Shown piece after piece: positions 44,969 to 54,121 of a stretch of DNA of 64,000 bases. Both the position numbers and the translations under genes were made by a program. This DNA comes from Chloroflexota bacterium (GTDB lineage Bacteria; Chloroflexota; Chloroflexia; Thermomicrobiales; JADLAZ01): the NCBI GenBank assembly GCA_020849725.1, contig JADLAZ010000060.1:4204-68203 (forward strand), read 5' to 3'. The notes under the pieces are model-generated. The model searched no databases. It saw nothing but the letters and a program-made list of their open reading frames with translations, and was not told where the DNA came from. Numbering within the stretch: position 1 is the stretch's first letter; each line of letters starts with the position of its first letter.

Positions 44969-46472
44969 GCCGACGCCGGACGCGCCGCCCGGCGCTCCAC
45001 AGGAGCAGACCCACCGGTGGACCATAGGTCACCATCGCCGCAAGCGCCTGCACCTGGAGGTCGCTGAGCGTACCCCACCAGGGCGTCGTCCACAGGTAGA
45101 AGTAGACCAGGTACGACGCCGTCGCGCTGGCGGCAAAGACGAGTGCCAGCCAGACGCGCCAGGCGCACGTGGTGGCGGCTGCCAGCGCCACCAGCGGCAC
45201 GACATACCATGGCTGGAACCAGAAGGTCGCGATCAGGAGCTGACCCACCAGGATATCGAACATCGCCGCCGGCGTCGCGGCCGGTGTCCGTGGCCGACGC
45301 ACGACGATGAGCGTGGCCAACGCCAGGCCGGCGACCAGGCGCGCACCGGTCAGCCAGCCCTCCCGCGGCGTCGGCAGCAGGCCGCTGTGCGCCAGCAGCG
45401 CCGCCGCTGAGGTGGTCTCCTCACCGGCCTGCCGCCGCACGCCGGCCAGGGTGTCCATCCCGGCCCAGTAGGGGAGAAACGCGACCACCGCCAGCACGCC
45501 GGCCAATGCTAGCCCGATGGCGACCAGCGCCAGCGCCGGCCGCGGCCGATGGCCGGCGCGGCCGGCCAGCCAGGCGCCGATCACGACGACCGGCAGCAGC
45601 ACCAGCGGTGTGTACTTGGCCAGCACAGCCACCATCAACGCCGCCGGCGCCAGCGCCACGGCACGGCCGCCGCGCACGACCAGCCAGCCTGCCGCCAGCA
45701 CAAAGGTCACGACGATGCCGTCATTGTGGCCGTTGGCGACCGTCTCAAACAGGACCAGCGGACTCCAGGCGTAGGCGACGACGGCCGGCGCGACGGCGGC
45801 GGGCTGCAGCCGGCGGGCGATGGCGGCGATCAGGAGACCATTGACCACGTTCGCGGCCATGGCCAGGCCCTTGATGGCCAGCAGTCCCGCCAGCAGGTTG
45901 TCGCCCACCATGCCCACGATCACCGCCACCGGTCCAACCCAGGCAGGGCCATAGGCCAGTTGAATGTCTCGATAGGCTGAGTAGGCCAGCCAGGGATCGC
46001 CGGCTGCATCGTTGGGCATTGCCGTCAGGGGGTTAAGGCCGTGCAGCACCGCCAGACGCCCCTGGATCAGGTAGTTGAAGACATCGGCCGCGACGATGGG
46101 ATAGACGAGCAGCAACGTCGTCTGCATCGCCAGGCTGATGCCGAGCAGCGCCGGCACGGCGCGCTGGCTCAGGCCAGACGCCGCACGCCACGCCACGACA
46201 TGAGCGATGGCAAGCGCGGCGAACGCCACCGCGACGCTCGCGCCGGTCGCCGGGTCATAGCCGCCGAGCTTGCCCAGATCGCGCAGCGGAACAGCGTAGT
46301 TCGGCAGCAGCGGGTAGCGCGCGACGAAGACACCGGCGTACACGACCTGCATGACGGCCGCCGCCAGCACCAGCGTCATGCCGCGTCGGGTCAACCATGG
46401 GACGGGCCACACACGCCGCGATGCAGTGTCGCCTCGTGGTCCCCAGGCGAACGGTCGCCGTCCCAACTCCAT
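44940..46472 (-). CDS. polytopic GT-C glycosyltransferase (mannosyltransferase-like)
   Basis: Membrane protein of 510 residues with about 11-13 hydrophobic segments. The loop after the third segment, YPIVAADVFNYLIQGRLAVLHGLNPLTAMPND--GDPW, matches GT-C enzymes that use polyprenyl-phosphate sugars, such as the actinobacterial alpha-1,6-mannosyltransferases, with the key acidic residue in ADVFNY. ANGHNDGIVV in a later loop also fits. Substrate is uncertain. The ATG at 46472 is spaced six bases from GGAG; a GTG one codon earlier is possible. It converges on and overlaps the DapA-like gene by 29 bases. Confidence 0.86.
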   Translation of the reverse strand: MELGRRPFAWGPRGDTASRRVWPVPWLTRRGMTLVLAAAVMQVVYAGVFVARYPLLPNYAVPLRDLGKLGGYDPATGASVAVAFAALAIAHVVAWRAASGLSQRAVPALLGISLAMQTTLLLVYPIVAADVFNYLIQGRLAVLHGLNPLTAMPNDAAGDPWLAYSAYRDIQLAYGPAWVGPVAVIVGMVGDNLLAGLLAIKGLAMAANVVNGLLIAAIARRLQPAAVAPAVVAYAWSPLVLFETVANGHNDGIVVTFVLAAGWLVVRGGRAVALAPAALMVAVLAKYTPLVLLPVVVIGAWLAGRAGHRPRPALALVAIGLALAGVLAVVAFLPYWAGMDTLAGVRRQAGEETTSAAALLAHSGLLPTPREGWLTGARLVAGLALATLIVVRRPRTPAATPAAMFDILVGQLLIATFWFQPWYVVPLVALAAATTCAWRVWLALVFAASATASYLVYFYLWTTPWWGTLSDLQVQALAAMVTYGPPVGLLLWSAGRRVRRRLSMAAPSQP

Positions 46473-46701
46473 CACGCGCTCCGTCGATGCATCCGCCCCG
46501 GAACTAGATACTCGCGCCGGCTACGCACCGGATCCATGGCCGTGGCGCACCCGGCCGCGCACGCACGCATCGTGCCGAGCGCCGCCTCAGGGCTGACTAC
46601 GCCGCGTGCCGCCGCCTGGCCCTGACGCCGGACCAGTGGGAGAATGGCCGGCGCCGGCGCTCGGGCCGGCCAGCGGCCTAACGGCAACGGAGCCACGAGC
46701 G

Positions 46702-47142
46702 ATGCGTATCCTGGTCCTCCACGGTCCAAATCTCAACCTGTTCGGCCGGCGGGAGCCGGGCATCTACGGCGCCGTCACCCTCGACGAGATCAACACGCGC
46801 CTGCGCGCCGCGGCCGCCACGCTGGGGGCCGATCTGATCGTGGTGCAGTCGAACCACGAGGGCGCGCTGATCGATACCTTCCATCAGCACATCGACGCGG
46901 CCGCCGGCGCGCTCATCAACGCTGGCGGCCTGACCCACACCAGCGTGGCCCTGCACGATTGCATCAAGGCCATGCCCTTTCCGGTTGTTGAAGTCCACAT
47001 GTCGAATATCCATGCACGCGAGTCATTTCGCCATCACTCGGCGATCGCGGCGGCCTGCCTCGGCTCGGTCGCTGGCTTCGGCTGGCGCTCCTACACGGCG
47101 GCGCTGCGCCTGCTGTGCGAGACGCTGGCCGACCGCGCCTGA
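46702..47142 (+). CDS. aroQ: type II 3-dehydroquinate dehydratase
   Basis: Dodecameric shikimate-pathway enzyme of 146 residues that dehydrates 3-dehydroquinate. It carries HGPNLNLFGRREPGIYG with the catalytic tyrosine, VVQSNHEGALID, INAGGLTHTSVALHD and VEVHMSNIHARESFRHHS with the catalytic histidine. The ATG at 46702 begins the conserved MRILVLHGPNLN; earlier codons in the frame are not conserved. The last 52 bases overlap the end of the convergent molybdopterin-binding protein gene. Confidence 0.96.
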   Translation: MRILVLHGPNLNLFGRREPGIYGAVTLDEINTRLRAAAATLGADLIVVQSNHEGALIDTFHQHIDAAAGALINAGGLTHTSVALHDCIKAMPFPVVEVHMSNIHARESFRHHSAIAAACLGSVAGFGWRSYTAALRLLCETLADRA

Positions 47143-48191
47143 GCGGCGTCGCTGGCGGCGGCCTCGTCGGCCCGGGTGTAGGGCGGGAAGCGCCAATCCA
47201 TGCCCCGCTCCATCAGGCCGCCATGGCCCAGCGCCGCCAGGTCGGCGGCGTCCACCCGCTCGCCGGAAAGCAACCGCGGCAGCACCAGATCGACGATCGT
47301 CGCCTGCGAGAACAACGAGCACGACGCCAGGCTCACGATCGGAACACCGTCCAACTCAGCCAGCCAGAACATGCTGCCGGGGTGGACCGGCACCCCTCGC
47401 CGGATGAGGCGCGCCCCGGCCTGCGCCAGCGCGACGATGGTGGCGTCGATCGGGTCGGTCGACGAGCCGCCGGCGGCGAAGATCAGGCCGGCGCCATCGG
47501 CCACGAACCGCCGCAGCATCGTCGCGATGGCGTCCGGATCGTCAGACACCGGGGTGATCTCGGTCGGTGTCGCGCCGAACCAGGCAGCCTTGCCTCGCAC
47601 TGCCGCCTCGAATCGCTGGCGCGCGGCCGGGGCCAACTTCTCCCGGTACAGGGTGGCGATGCGCACTGGCACGAAGCCGGTCACGCGGATGACGCCGTCG
47701 CGACTGGCGTTCGCCACCCGCTCTGCAGCGGTGACGCTGGCCTCCTCGATGACCAGCGGGGCGACTTTCGCCCCAGCCACCACCTGGCCAACCTCGACCG
47801 GCTGCCGGTCGTACAACGTAAAGACGGCCATGCCATCGATGGCATTGATTGCATCCAGCGACGCGCAATCGACGCGCACCAGGCCGCGATGGCGCGCCAC
47901 CAGATTGTAGCGGCTCTGCGTCGGCCCGGTGATGGACAAGCCATCGCCGGCGACCGCCGCCACCAGACGCCGGCCAGCCTCATCCTCAGCCATGTCGCCC
48001 GGCTCGGGTCGCACGACGTGCATGACGCCGCCAACTGCCACGACCACCGGCAGGTCGGCCGCCGTGAGGTGCTGTCCCTTGCGAAAGGCGTAGCCCTTCG
48101 CACCAGCCGGGCGAGGCACATCTTGAGCGGCGACCAGGCCGACGATCGCATCAGTCGTGGCAGAGCGGGTGTCCAGAGCAAAGGCGCGCAT
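47091..48191 (-). CDS. molybdopterin-binding protein (MoeA/MogA-like domain)
   Basis: Protein of 366 residues with a C-terminal MoCF-type molybdopterin-binding domain: TGFVPVRIATLYREKLAPA near 170-190 and GAGLIFAAGGSSTDPIDATIVALAQAGARLIRRGVPVHPGSMFWLAELDGVPIVSLASC (family block about 237-295). It lacks the full N-terminal MoeA domains, so it is a stand-alone binding protein rather than MoeA. The N-terminal 150 residues resemble the MoaB-like/ModE-independent binding group but I cannot name them. A periplasmic molybdoenzyme is encoded at 35279-36019. Its 3' end overlaps aroQ by 52 bases, and the C-terminal 25 residues look unstructured. Confidence 0.85.
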   Translation of the reverse strand: MRAFALDTRSATTDAIVGLVAAQDVPRPAGAKGYAFRKGQHLTAADLPVVVAVGGVMHVVRPEPGDMAEDEAGRRLVAAVAGDGLSITGPTQSRYNLVARHRGLVRVDCASLDAINAIDGMAVFTLYDRQPVEVGQVVAGAKVAPLVIEEASVTAAERVANASRDGVIRVTGFVPVRIATLYREKLAPAARQRFEAAVRGKAAWFGATPTEITPVSDDPDAIATMLRRFVADGAGLIFAAGGSSTDPIDATIVALAQAGARLIRRGVPVHPGSMFWLAELDGVPIVSLASCSLFSQATIVDLVLPRLLSGERVDAADLAALGHGGLMERGMDWRFPPYTRADEAAASDAAQARSASVSHSRRSAAV

Positions 48192-48273
48192 GCGTCAGCT
48201 TCTCCTTGGCAGCCATGCAACAACCACGGCCGCCGGTTGAATCGTACCGTACCGGCCAGCGCGATGGCGACCG

Positions 48274-49287
48274 TCAGCCAACGGCACGCTGGTAGAAACG
48301 CACACCGTGCCGCGTCTCGACCACAGCCGCGCCGCGCGCCTCAAGAGCATCGACGTAGCCCAGTGCCGCCGACAGCCCGACCCAGGTCGTCGCCACGGGC
48401 GCGTCGTAGAGGTAGCCACTGACGTCGTAGGCGGTGCGCGGCGCCGCCAGGTAGGCCAGCACCTGCGCCAGCCGGCTCTCGACCCGCGCCAGTCGCTCGG
48501 CGATGGTCGCGGCCGGGCTCTCGATCGTCGGACCATGACCGGGGAAGATGCGTGACGGCGCCAGCGCCGCTAGCCGGCGCAGCGATGCCAGGATGTCCAG
48601 TTGCCAGCCGGCCGGCAGGTGGCCGTCTCCGACGCGATGGAGCGTCACGTTCGCGGCGCCGTTGCCAACCAGCACGTCGCCGCTGAGCAGCAGACCGCCG
48701 GCGGGGTCGTGCAGAGCGATCGACGAGGCAGCGTGGCCGGGCACACTCACGACTGTCCAGTCCGCGTCCCCCATGCGAATGCGGTCGCCATCGGCCAGCC
48801 CCAGATCGGCAACGATCGGCTCGCCGAGCGTGCGGTAGTGCTCACCCCAGTGGCGGGCATGATCGATCAGCGCCGCCGGCGCGCCGGCCATCGCGTAGAG
48901 GCTGAGCCGGTACGCCTGTTGTTCATCCCAGGCCGAGCCAAAGGTCGCCATGTCCGGCAGGCCCGCGGTGTCTCCGGCCACGCGCGCGCCGCTCTCGCGC
49001 ACCAGCGTCGCCGCCGCGCCGAAGTGGTCCAGATGCGCGTGCGTAATCACGATCTGCTCCACGTTGGCCACCTGATAGCCATGGAGCGCCAGACCGCCGC
49101 GAAGGGCCGCCAGCGAGTCATCAGTCAGCAACCCCGTGTCGACCAACGTCAACGGCTCACCCAGCACGAGCAGGGCATTGACCGAGGCGCGGCCCGCGTG
49201 CGGCAGCGGCAGCGCGACGACCCGGGCGACCGCAGCGTCCGAGCGGCGCGGTACGGCGATGTCGCCGACCGCCTGCTGATCCACCAT
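48274..49287 (-). CDS. MBL-fold metallo-hydrolase
   Basis: Metallo-beta-lactamase-fold hydrolase of 337 residues. The metal site HAHLDH has His83, His85, Asp87 and His88; further ligands are in VPGHAASSIAL and LLSGDVLVG (His/Asp), and FPGHGPTI completes the set. The C-terminal 80 residues look like the winged-helix tail of the LACTB2/MBLAC group. Substrate unknown. GAGGAG precedes the ATG at 49287 very closely, so a GTG one codon later is an alternative start. It is separated from the molybdopterin-binding gene by about 82 bases. Confidence 0.9.
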   Translation of the reverse strand: MVDQQAVGDIAVPRRSDAAVARVVALPLPHAGRASVNALLVLGEPLTLVDTGLLTDDSLAALRGGLALHGYQVANVEQIVITHAHLDHFGAAATLVRESGARVAGDTAGLPDMATFGSAWDEQQAYRLSLYAMAGAPAALIDHARHWGEHYRTLGEPIVADLGLADGDRIRMGDADWTVVSVPGHAASSIALHDPAGGLLLSGDVLVGNGAANVTLHRVGDGHLPAGWQLDILASLRRLAALAPSRIFPGHGPTIESPAATIAERLARVESRLAQVLAYLAAPRTAYDVSGYLYDAPVATTWVGLSAALGYVDALEARGAAVVETRHGVRFYQRAVG

Positions 49288-49345
49288 CTCTCCTCGCCTT
49301 GCGGCAGCTGGCGCGTGCGCAACGCCGCTCCGAGACGGCCGGCGG

Positions 49346-51283
49346 CTAGCGACGGCCGGCCGCCTCCCCAGACGTCAGCGCCTCGTCCGCCGGCGCGTCC
49401 AGCACGAGGCTAGTTTCGCGATAGGTTGGCAGCATCTCGCGGAACTTGTCCCGGATACCGGCCGCATCCAACACTGCGGCCAGGCGGGCCAGCGTGTCAA
49501 TGTCGGCGCTGAGTTGGCGCCCATCGACTGGCGCCGGGCGCGCCATCAGGATTTTGGCATGGCTCGTCGCCGCCGGCGCCTCCTCGGCGCTGAAGACCTC
49601 TTCGTGCAGCTTCTCGCCCCGGCGCAGCCCGATGATCTTGATATCGATGTCACGCCCGACCTCCAGGCCACTGAGCCGGATGATGTCCTCGGCCAGGTCG
49701 AGGATGCGAACCGGCTCACCCATGTCCAGCACGAAGATCTCGCCACCCTCGCCCATCGCGCCGGCCTGGATTACGAGCTGGGCCGCCTCGGGAATGGTCA
49801 TGAAGTAGCGTGTCATCTCCGGGTGCGTGACCGTCACCGGGCCACCGGCCGCGATCTGGTCCTGAAAGGTCAGGACGACACTGCCCTGGCTGGCCAGCAC
49901 ATTGCCGAAGCGCACCGCGACGAACGCCGTGGCGCTGCGCCGGGCCAGGTCCTGCACGATCATCTCGGCGATGCGCTTGCTGGCGCCCAGCACGTTGGCC
50001 GGATTGACGGCCTTGTCGGTGGAAATCAGCACGAAGCGTCGCACGCCGAAGCGATGGGCCGCTTCGGCCACAATGCGCGTGCCAAGGATGTTGTTGGTGA
50101 CGACCTCCTCGACGTTGGTTTCCATCAGTGGCACATGCTTGTGGGCTGCGGCATGAAAGACGACCTGCGGCCGGAAGCGAGCCATGACGGCGTCGATCTT
50201 GGTCGCGTCCTTGATGTCCGCGATGATCGGCGTCGTCGGTACGCGCGGGTGGGTGCGGCGCAACTCCTGCTCGATCCGGTGGATGCTATTCTCGCCATGG
50301 CCCAGCAGCACCAGGTGTCGCGGTTGGAAGGTCACGATCTTCCGCGCCAACTCCGCGCCGATCGAGCCACCGGCGCCGGTCACCAGCACGGTCGCCGTGG
50401 TCAAGTACTCGGCGATCTCGCGGATGTTGATTTGCACCGCCTCTCGCCGCAGCAAGTCCTCGATGCGCACGTCACGCATCTGGCTGGCGTGGACCTGCCC
50501 ACCGGCTAGTTCGTACATGCCAGGAATAGTCTTGAAGGGCACGCCGGCCTCTTCGCAGGCGGTGACGACGCGGCGCAACACCTTGCCAGGGGCGGTCGGC
50601 ATGGCGATCAGCACCTCGTCGATCTGCCGCCGCGTGACGGTGACGAAGACTTCGTCGAGCGTCCCTAACACCGGCACGCCCTGGATTGACTGGTTCCTCT
50701 TGGCCAGATCGTCGTCGAGAAAGCCGATCGGTGTGAGGCCGAGGTGGGGATTGCGCCGGATCTCCCGCAGCAGCATGGCGCCCGCCTGCCCGGCGCCGGC
50801 AATCAGCACCTGCCGCCGCCGGATGGGCGCTGCACTGGGTCGCCGGCCGCCGCGGTCAGCCAGCACACGGACGGCCATGCGCGACCCACCGATGAGCAGC
50901 AGCAGAACCAGCCAGTTGATGAGGACGATCGATCGGGGAAAAGCATCGAGCCAAGTTATCCCCGGCAGCAGCAGCGTGACGATGACGACGACGCCGAGAG
51001 CCAGCGCACTGGCGGACACGGCAATGAGGAGCGCCAGCAGGTCGTCCACGCCGGCATAGCGCCACATCCGGTGGTAGAGGCCAAAGGCGTAGAAGATCCC
51101 CAGCGTCAGCGGCACGGCAACAAAGAGAAGGGACCAGTGCAACGAGAAGTAGAAGGGGATGTCGGGGTACGGGAATCGCATCGCGAAGCTGAGGAAGTAG
51201 GCAATCGCGACCAGAACCGCATCCAGCGCGAGCCAGTGCCGAATCCGCAGCCGCTCGATGAAACCTGTCACACCCTGCGCCAT
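49346..51283 (-). CDS. membrane nucleoside-diphosphate-sugar 4,6-dehydratase (PglF/WbpM/CapD family)
   Basis: Protein of 645 residues: four hydrophobic helices (about 15-145), a CoA-binding-like Rossmann domain (VLIAGAGQAGAMLLREIRR) and a C-terminal SDR-type dehydratase with TGAGGSIGAELARKI, FHAAAHKHVPLME, STDKAVNPANVLGASKR and RRGEKLHEE. It dehydrates UDP-GlcNAc to the 4-keto-6-deoxy sugar, the first step to amino-deoxy sugars; as in PglF the usual SDR Tyr is absent (NVLGASK). I take the ATG at 51283 with AGGG upstream; an ATG at 51352 adds 23 residues. It acts with the aminotransferase and sugar-phosphate transferase encoded just upstream. Confidence 0.94.
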   Translation of the reverse strand: MAQGVTGFIERLRIRHWLALDAVLVAIAYFLSFAMRFPYPDIPFYFSLHWSLLFVAVPLTLGIFYAFGLYHRMWRYAGVDDLLALLIAVSASALALGVVVIVTLLLPGITWLDAFPRSIVLINWLVLLLLIGGSRMAVRVLADRGGRRPSAAPIRRRQVLIAGAGQAGAMLLREIRRNPHLGLTPIGFLDDDLAKRNQSIQGVPVLGTLDEVFVTVTRRQIDEVLIAMPTAPGKVLRRVVTACEEAGVPFKTIPGMYELAGGQVHASQMRDVRIEDLLRREAVQINIREIAEYLTTATVLVTGAGGSIGAELARKIVTFQPRHLVLLGHGENSIHRIEQELRRTHPRVPTTPIIADIKDATKIDAVMARFRPQVVFHAAAHKHVPLMETNVEEVVTNNILGTRIVAEAAHRFGVRRFVLISTDKAVNPANVLGASKRIAEMIVQDLARRSATAFVAVRFGNVLASQGSVVLTFQDQIAAGGPVTVTHPEMTRYFMTIPEAAQLVIQAGAMGEGGEIFVLDMGEPVRILDLAEDIIRLSGLEVGRDIDIKIIGLRRGEKLHEEVFSAEEAPAATSHAKILMARPAPVDGRQLSADIDTLARLAAVLDAAGIRDKFREMLPTYRETSLVLDAPADEALTSGEAAGRR

Positions 51284-51419
51284 CGTGCCCTGTCCCTGCT
51301 GTACCGCCGCGCACTGATCCATCATCACGGACGTCAGCGGCCGCACAGCCATGAGCGCACTGGCATCCCGGTTCCCTCGGCGCGCGCCCCGTGCTCTATA
51401 CCTGACGCTGAGAGCGGCG

Positions 51420-52103
51420 TCAAGTTCTGTCGGTCCCGACCGTTGGTCGGGCCGCGGCGCTGGCGATCAGCCGCACCGTCGCCACGAGCAGCGCCAAGTC
51501 GCCGGCAAACGTGCGCTCGCGCGCATAGGTCAGGTCGCTGGTCAGCTTAGCTGGCAGCAACTCGCGCACGTACTGCGCCTCAACATCCGGCTCGGTCAAC
51601 AGCCTGGCTTCGTCGCGAAAGCGGAGCTGCGTCGGCCCGGTGATACCGGGCCGCACGCGCAGCACGGCCAACTGCTCGGGGCTATAGTGCCGCACGAACT
51701 GCGGCGCCTCCGGGCGCGGCCCGACCAGGCTCATGTCGCCCCGCACCACGTTGATCAATTGCGGTAGCTCGTCCAGCCGCGACGACCGCAGCCGCCGGCC
51801 GAGGCGGGTGACGCGCGCATCGGCAGCGCCGCTGATGGCGCTGTGACGATCAGCGCCAACGGCCATGGTCCGGAACTTCACCATGACAAATGGACGACCG
51901 TCACGGCCGACGCGCAGGGCGCGATAGAGGGCCGGCCCGGTCGAGTCCAGGCGCACCCACAGCGCGAGTACGGCGAGCAACGGTGACAGGACGACCAGCA
52001 GACCCATCGCCGCGAGCAGGTCAAAGCCGCGCTTGGCGCCCTCATCCAGGCGAATCAGGCATACCGGTCCGCGCCGGTCAGGTGGCGAAGTGAGTGACGA
52101 CAT
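51420..52103 (-). CDS. sugar-phosphate transferase to polyprenyl phosphate (PglC/WcaJ family)
   Basis: Monotopic phosphoglycosyl transferase of 227 residues that loads the first sugar onto undecaprenyl phosphate. A hydrophobic helix at about 26-50, FVMVKFRTM, DELPQLINVVRGDMSLVGPRPE and YSPEQLAVLRVRPGITGPTQL are the diagnostic blocks, including the Asp-Glu pair of the active site. Its start codon lies inside the aminotransferase gene, overlapping it by 26 bases, with no good binding site, so translation is probably coupled. It follows the aminotransferase and precedes the dehydratase gene. Confidence 0.94.
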   Translation of the reverse strand: MSSLTSPPDRRGPVCLIRLDEGAKRGFDLLAAMGLLVVLSPLLAVLALWVRLDSTGPALYRALRVGRDGRPFVMVKFRTMAVGADRHSAISGAADARVTRLGRRLRSSRLDELPQLINVVRGDMSLVGPRPEAPQFVRHYSPEQLAVLRVRPGITGPTQLRFRDEARLLTEPDVEAQYVRELLPAKLTSDLTYARERTFAGDLALLVATVRLIASAAARPTVGTDRT

Positions 52104-53238
52104 CACGCACCGCGTCGATTACGTCATCGACGTCTCCATCGCTCAGCCCAGGGTGGAGCGGCAGCGAGATCGCGCCGGCATAGGCGGCCTCGGCCACTGG
52201 GAACTGGCCCGGCCGCCAGCCCAGAGCGCTCTGATAGTACGGGTGATGGTTGAGTGGGATAAAGTGCACGCTCGTGCCGATGTTCCGGCGATGCAACTCC
52301 TCGATCATGGCGGCGCGGTCGATCCGTATCGCCCCCGGCTGGACCCGAATCACATACAGATGCCAGGCGTGCTCGACCTCGGGCCGAGCGACTGGCAGGC
52401 GCAGCGCCGTCAGATCGGCCAGTCCGGCCGTGTAGCGGGCGGCGACAGCCGCGCGCCGGGCCTGAAGGACCGGCAGGCGGCGCAACTGGTGAAGGCCCAG
52501 CGAAGCCTGGATGTCGGTCATGTTGTACTTGAAGCCCGGTGCCACCACATCATAGTGCCAGGCGCCATCCTGGCCATAGCGCTTCCAGGCGTCGCGGCTC
52601 ATCCCGTGCAGGGCGAGGAGACGGGTGCGATCGGCCAGCTCGGCGTCGGCGGTCGTCAGCATGCCGCCTTCCGCCGTGGTCAGATTCTTGGTGGCGTAGA
52701 AGCTGAAGGCAGTCGCATCGCCGAGGTTGCCGACCGGTCGGCCACGATAGGTCGCTCCGGTCGCGTGCGCGGCATCCTCAAGCACCTTGAGGCCGTAGCG
52801 GGCGGCGATGGCCAGGATATCGTCCATTCGGCAGGGCTGCCCGCCGAGATGGACCGGCAGCACCACGCGCGTGCGCGGCGTGATCGCCGCCTCCAGGCGG
52901 TCCGGGTCAAGCGTCAGGTCGCCGTCACACACATCGACCAGCACCGGCCGGGCGCCCTGGTGGAGGACGACGTTGACCGTGGAGCAGAAGGTGTAGGGCG
53001 TGGTGATGACCTCGTCGCCCTGCCCAACGCCCCAGGCGGCGAGCGCCAGGTGCATCGCCGCCGTGCAGGAGTTGACCGCCAGCGCGTGTGGCACGCCGGC
53101 AAGGGCGGCGAACTCGTCCTCGAAGCGGCGTGTCTTCGGCCCGGTCGTGATCCAGGCCGAGCGCAGCGTGTCGATGACCTCGTCGATCTCATCCTGGCCG
53201 ATGCTCGGCGGGCTGAACGCGAGGAACGATTGGCGCAT
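52078..53238 (-). CDS. DegT/DnrJ/EryC1/StrS-type sugar aminotransferase
   Basis: PLP-dependent enzyme of 386 residues that aminates 4-keto (or 3-keto) nucleotide sugars. PLP Lys184 is in SFYATKNLTTAEGGM; DAAHATGATYRG, NSCTAAMHLAL and YNMTDIQASLGLHQL are family marks. With the PglF-like dehydratase it would give a UDP-4-amino-4,6-dideoxy sugar. The ATG at 53238 is spaced seven bases from GGAGG, so it is preferred to the GTG one codon earlier. First gene of the three-gene unit. Confidence 0.94.
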   Translation of the reverse strand: MRQSFLAFSPPSIGQDEIDEVIDTLRSAWITTGPKTRRFEDEFAALAGVPHALAVNSCTAAMHLALAAWGVGQGDEVITTPYTFCSTVNVVLHQGARPVLVDVCDGDLTLDPDRLEAAITPRTRVVLPVHLGGQPCRMDDILAIAARYGLKVLEDAAHATGATYRGRPVGNLGDATAFSFYATKNLTTAEGGMLTTADAELADRTRLLALHGMSRDAWKRYGQDGAWHYDVVAPGFKYNMTDIQASLGLHQLRRLPVLQARRAAVAARYTAGLADLTALRLPVARPEVEHAWHLYVIRVQPGAIRIDRAAMIEELHRRNIGTSVHFIPLNHHPYYQSALGWRPGQFPVAEAAYAGAISLPLHPGLSDGDVDDVIDAVRDVVTHFAT

Positions 53239-53372
53239 CACCGAACCTCCGAGACTGAGGCGCGTCCTGTATGCTGTCGACCATCGCGGGCCACCGCTGA
53301 CGCCCGTATCCTACCTGAGAGCAGCCGGTAGCGTCAGATGGCGATCGGATCCGGCTGCGCGGGAGGCAGGCA

Positions 53373-54098
53373 ATGAAGAAGTCAACTGGTCAACTCGCGG
53401 GCACGGTGGCGCTGGTCACCGGCGCCGGGCGTGGCATCGGCCACGCCACGGCGCTGGCGCTGGCCGCCAACGGCGCGACGGTAACGATCTGCGCTCGCAC
53501 CCCGTCGGAAGTAGCCGACACGGCCGACGCCGTGCAGGCGCTTGGCGGCCGGGTGCTGGCGCGGCCGGCCGACGTTGCCGATGAGGCCGCCGTCGATGCC
53601 CTGGTCGCCGACACCGTCGCCATGTTTGGCCGCCTGGACACGCTGATTCACTGCGCCGCCGTCATTGATGTGTGCCGGGTGGTGGAGATGGACACTGCCG
53701 CCTGGGACCGGGTGATGGCTATCAACCTGCGCGGCGCGTTCCTGTGCGCGCGCGCAGCCATGCGCGCGATGGCGGCCACCGGCGGCCACATCATCCTGAT
53801 CTCGTCGCTGTCGGGAGTGCGCGGGCCGGAGAAGTTTCCCGGACTGGCGGCCTACAATGTGTCCAAAGCCGGCGTGCTGGCGCTCAGTGAGATCCTGGCG
53901 GTCGAAGGCCGCCCACACGGCATTCGGGTCAACTGCGTCAGCCCCGGCGCAGTCGATACGGCGATGCTGCGGCAGGCCGGTCACGGCCTGCGCGCCGGGG
54001 TCACGCCAGAGCAGGTCGGCGCGTTCCTGGCAGCGCTCTGCCGGCCGGACGCCGCGCTGCTGACCGGCGCCAATATCGAGATCATGTCCAATGCCTGA
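53373..54098 (+). CDS. SDR family oxidoreductase
   Basis: Classical SDR of 241 residues. TGAGRGIG near 16-23, a CAA variant of NNAG (HCAAVIDV) near 90, Ser in LISSLSG, and Tyr-Asn-Val-Ser-Lys near 166-170 are present, so the catalytic set is intact. The NAD(P) choice and substrate are unknown. The ATG at 53373 begins MKKSTGQLAG after GGAGGC. It is divergent from the aminotransferase unit with 134 bases between them and convergent with thiD. Confidence 0.92.
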   Translation: MKKSTGQLAGTVALVTGAGRGIGHATALALAANGATVTICARTPSEVADTADAVQALGGRVLARPADVADEAAVDALVADTVAMFGRLDTLIHCAAVIDVCRVVEMDTAAWDRVMAINLRGAFLCARAAMRAMAATGGHIILISSLSGVRGPEKFPGLAAYNVSKAGVLALSEILAVEGRPHGIRVNCVSPGAVDTAMLRQAGHGLRAGVTPEQVGAFLAALCRPDAALLTGANIEIMSNA

Positions 54099-54121
54099 GC
54101 CACGATCCCCAGCCGCCTCGG

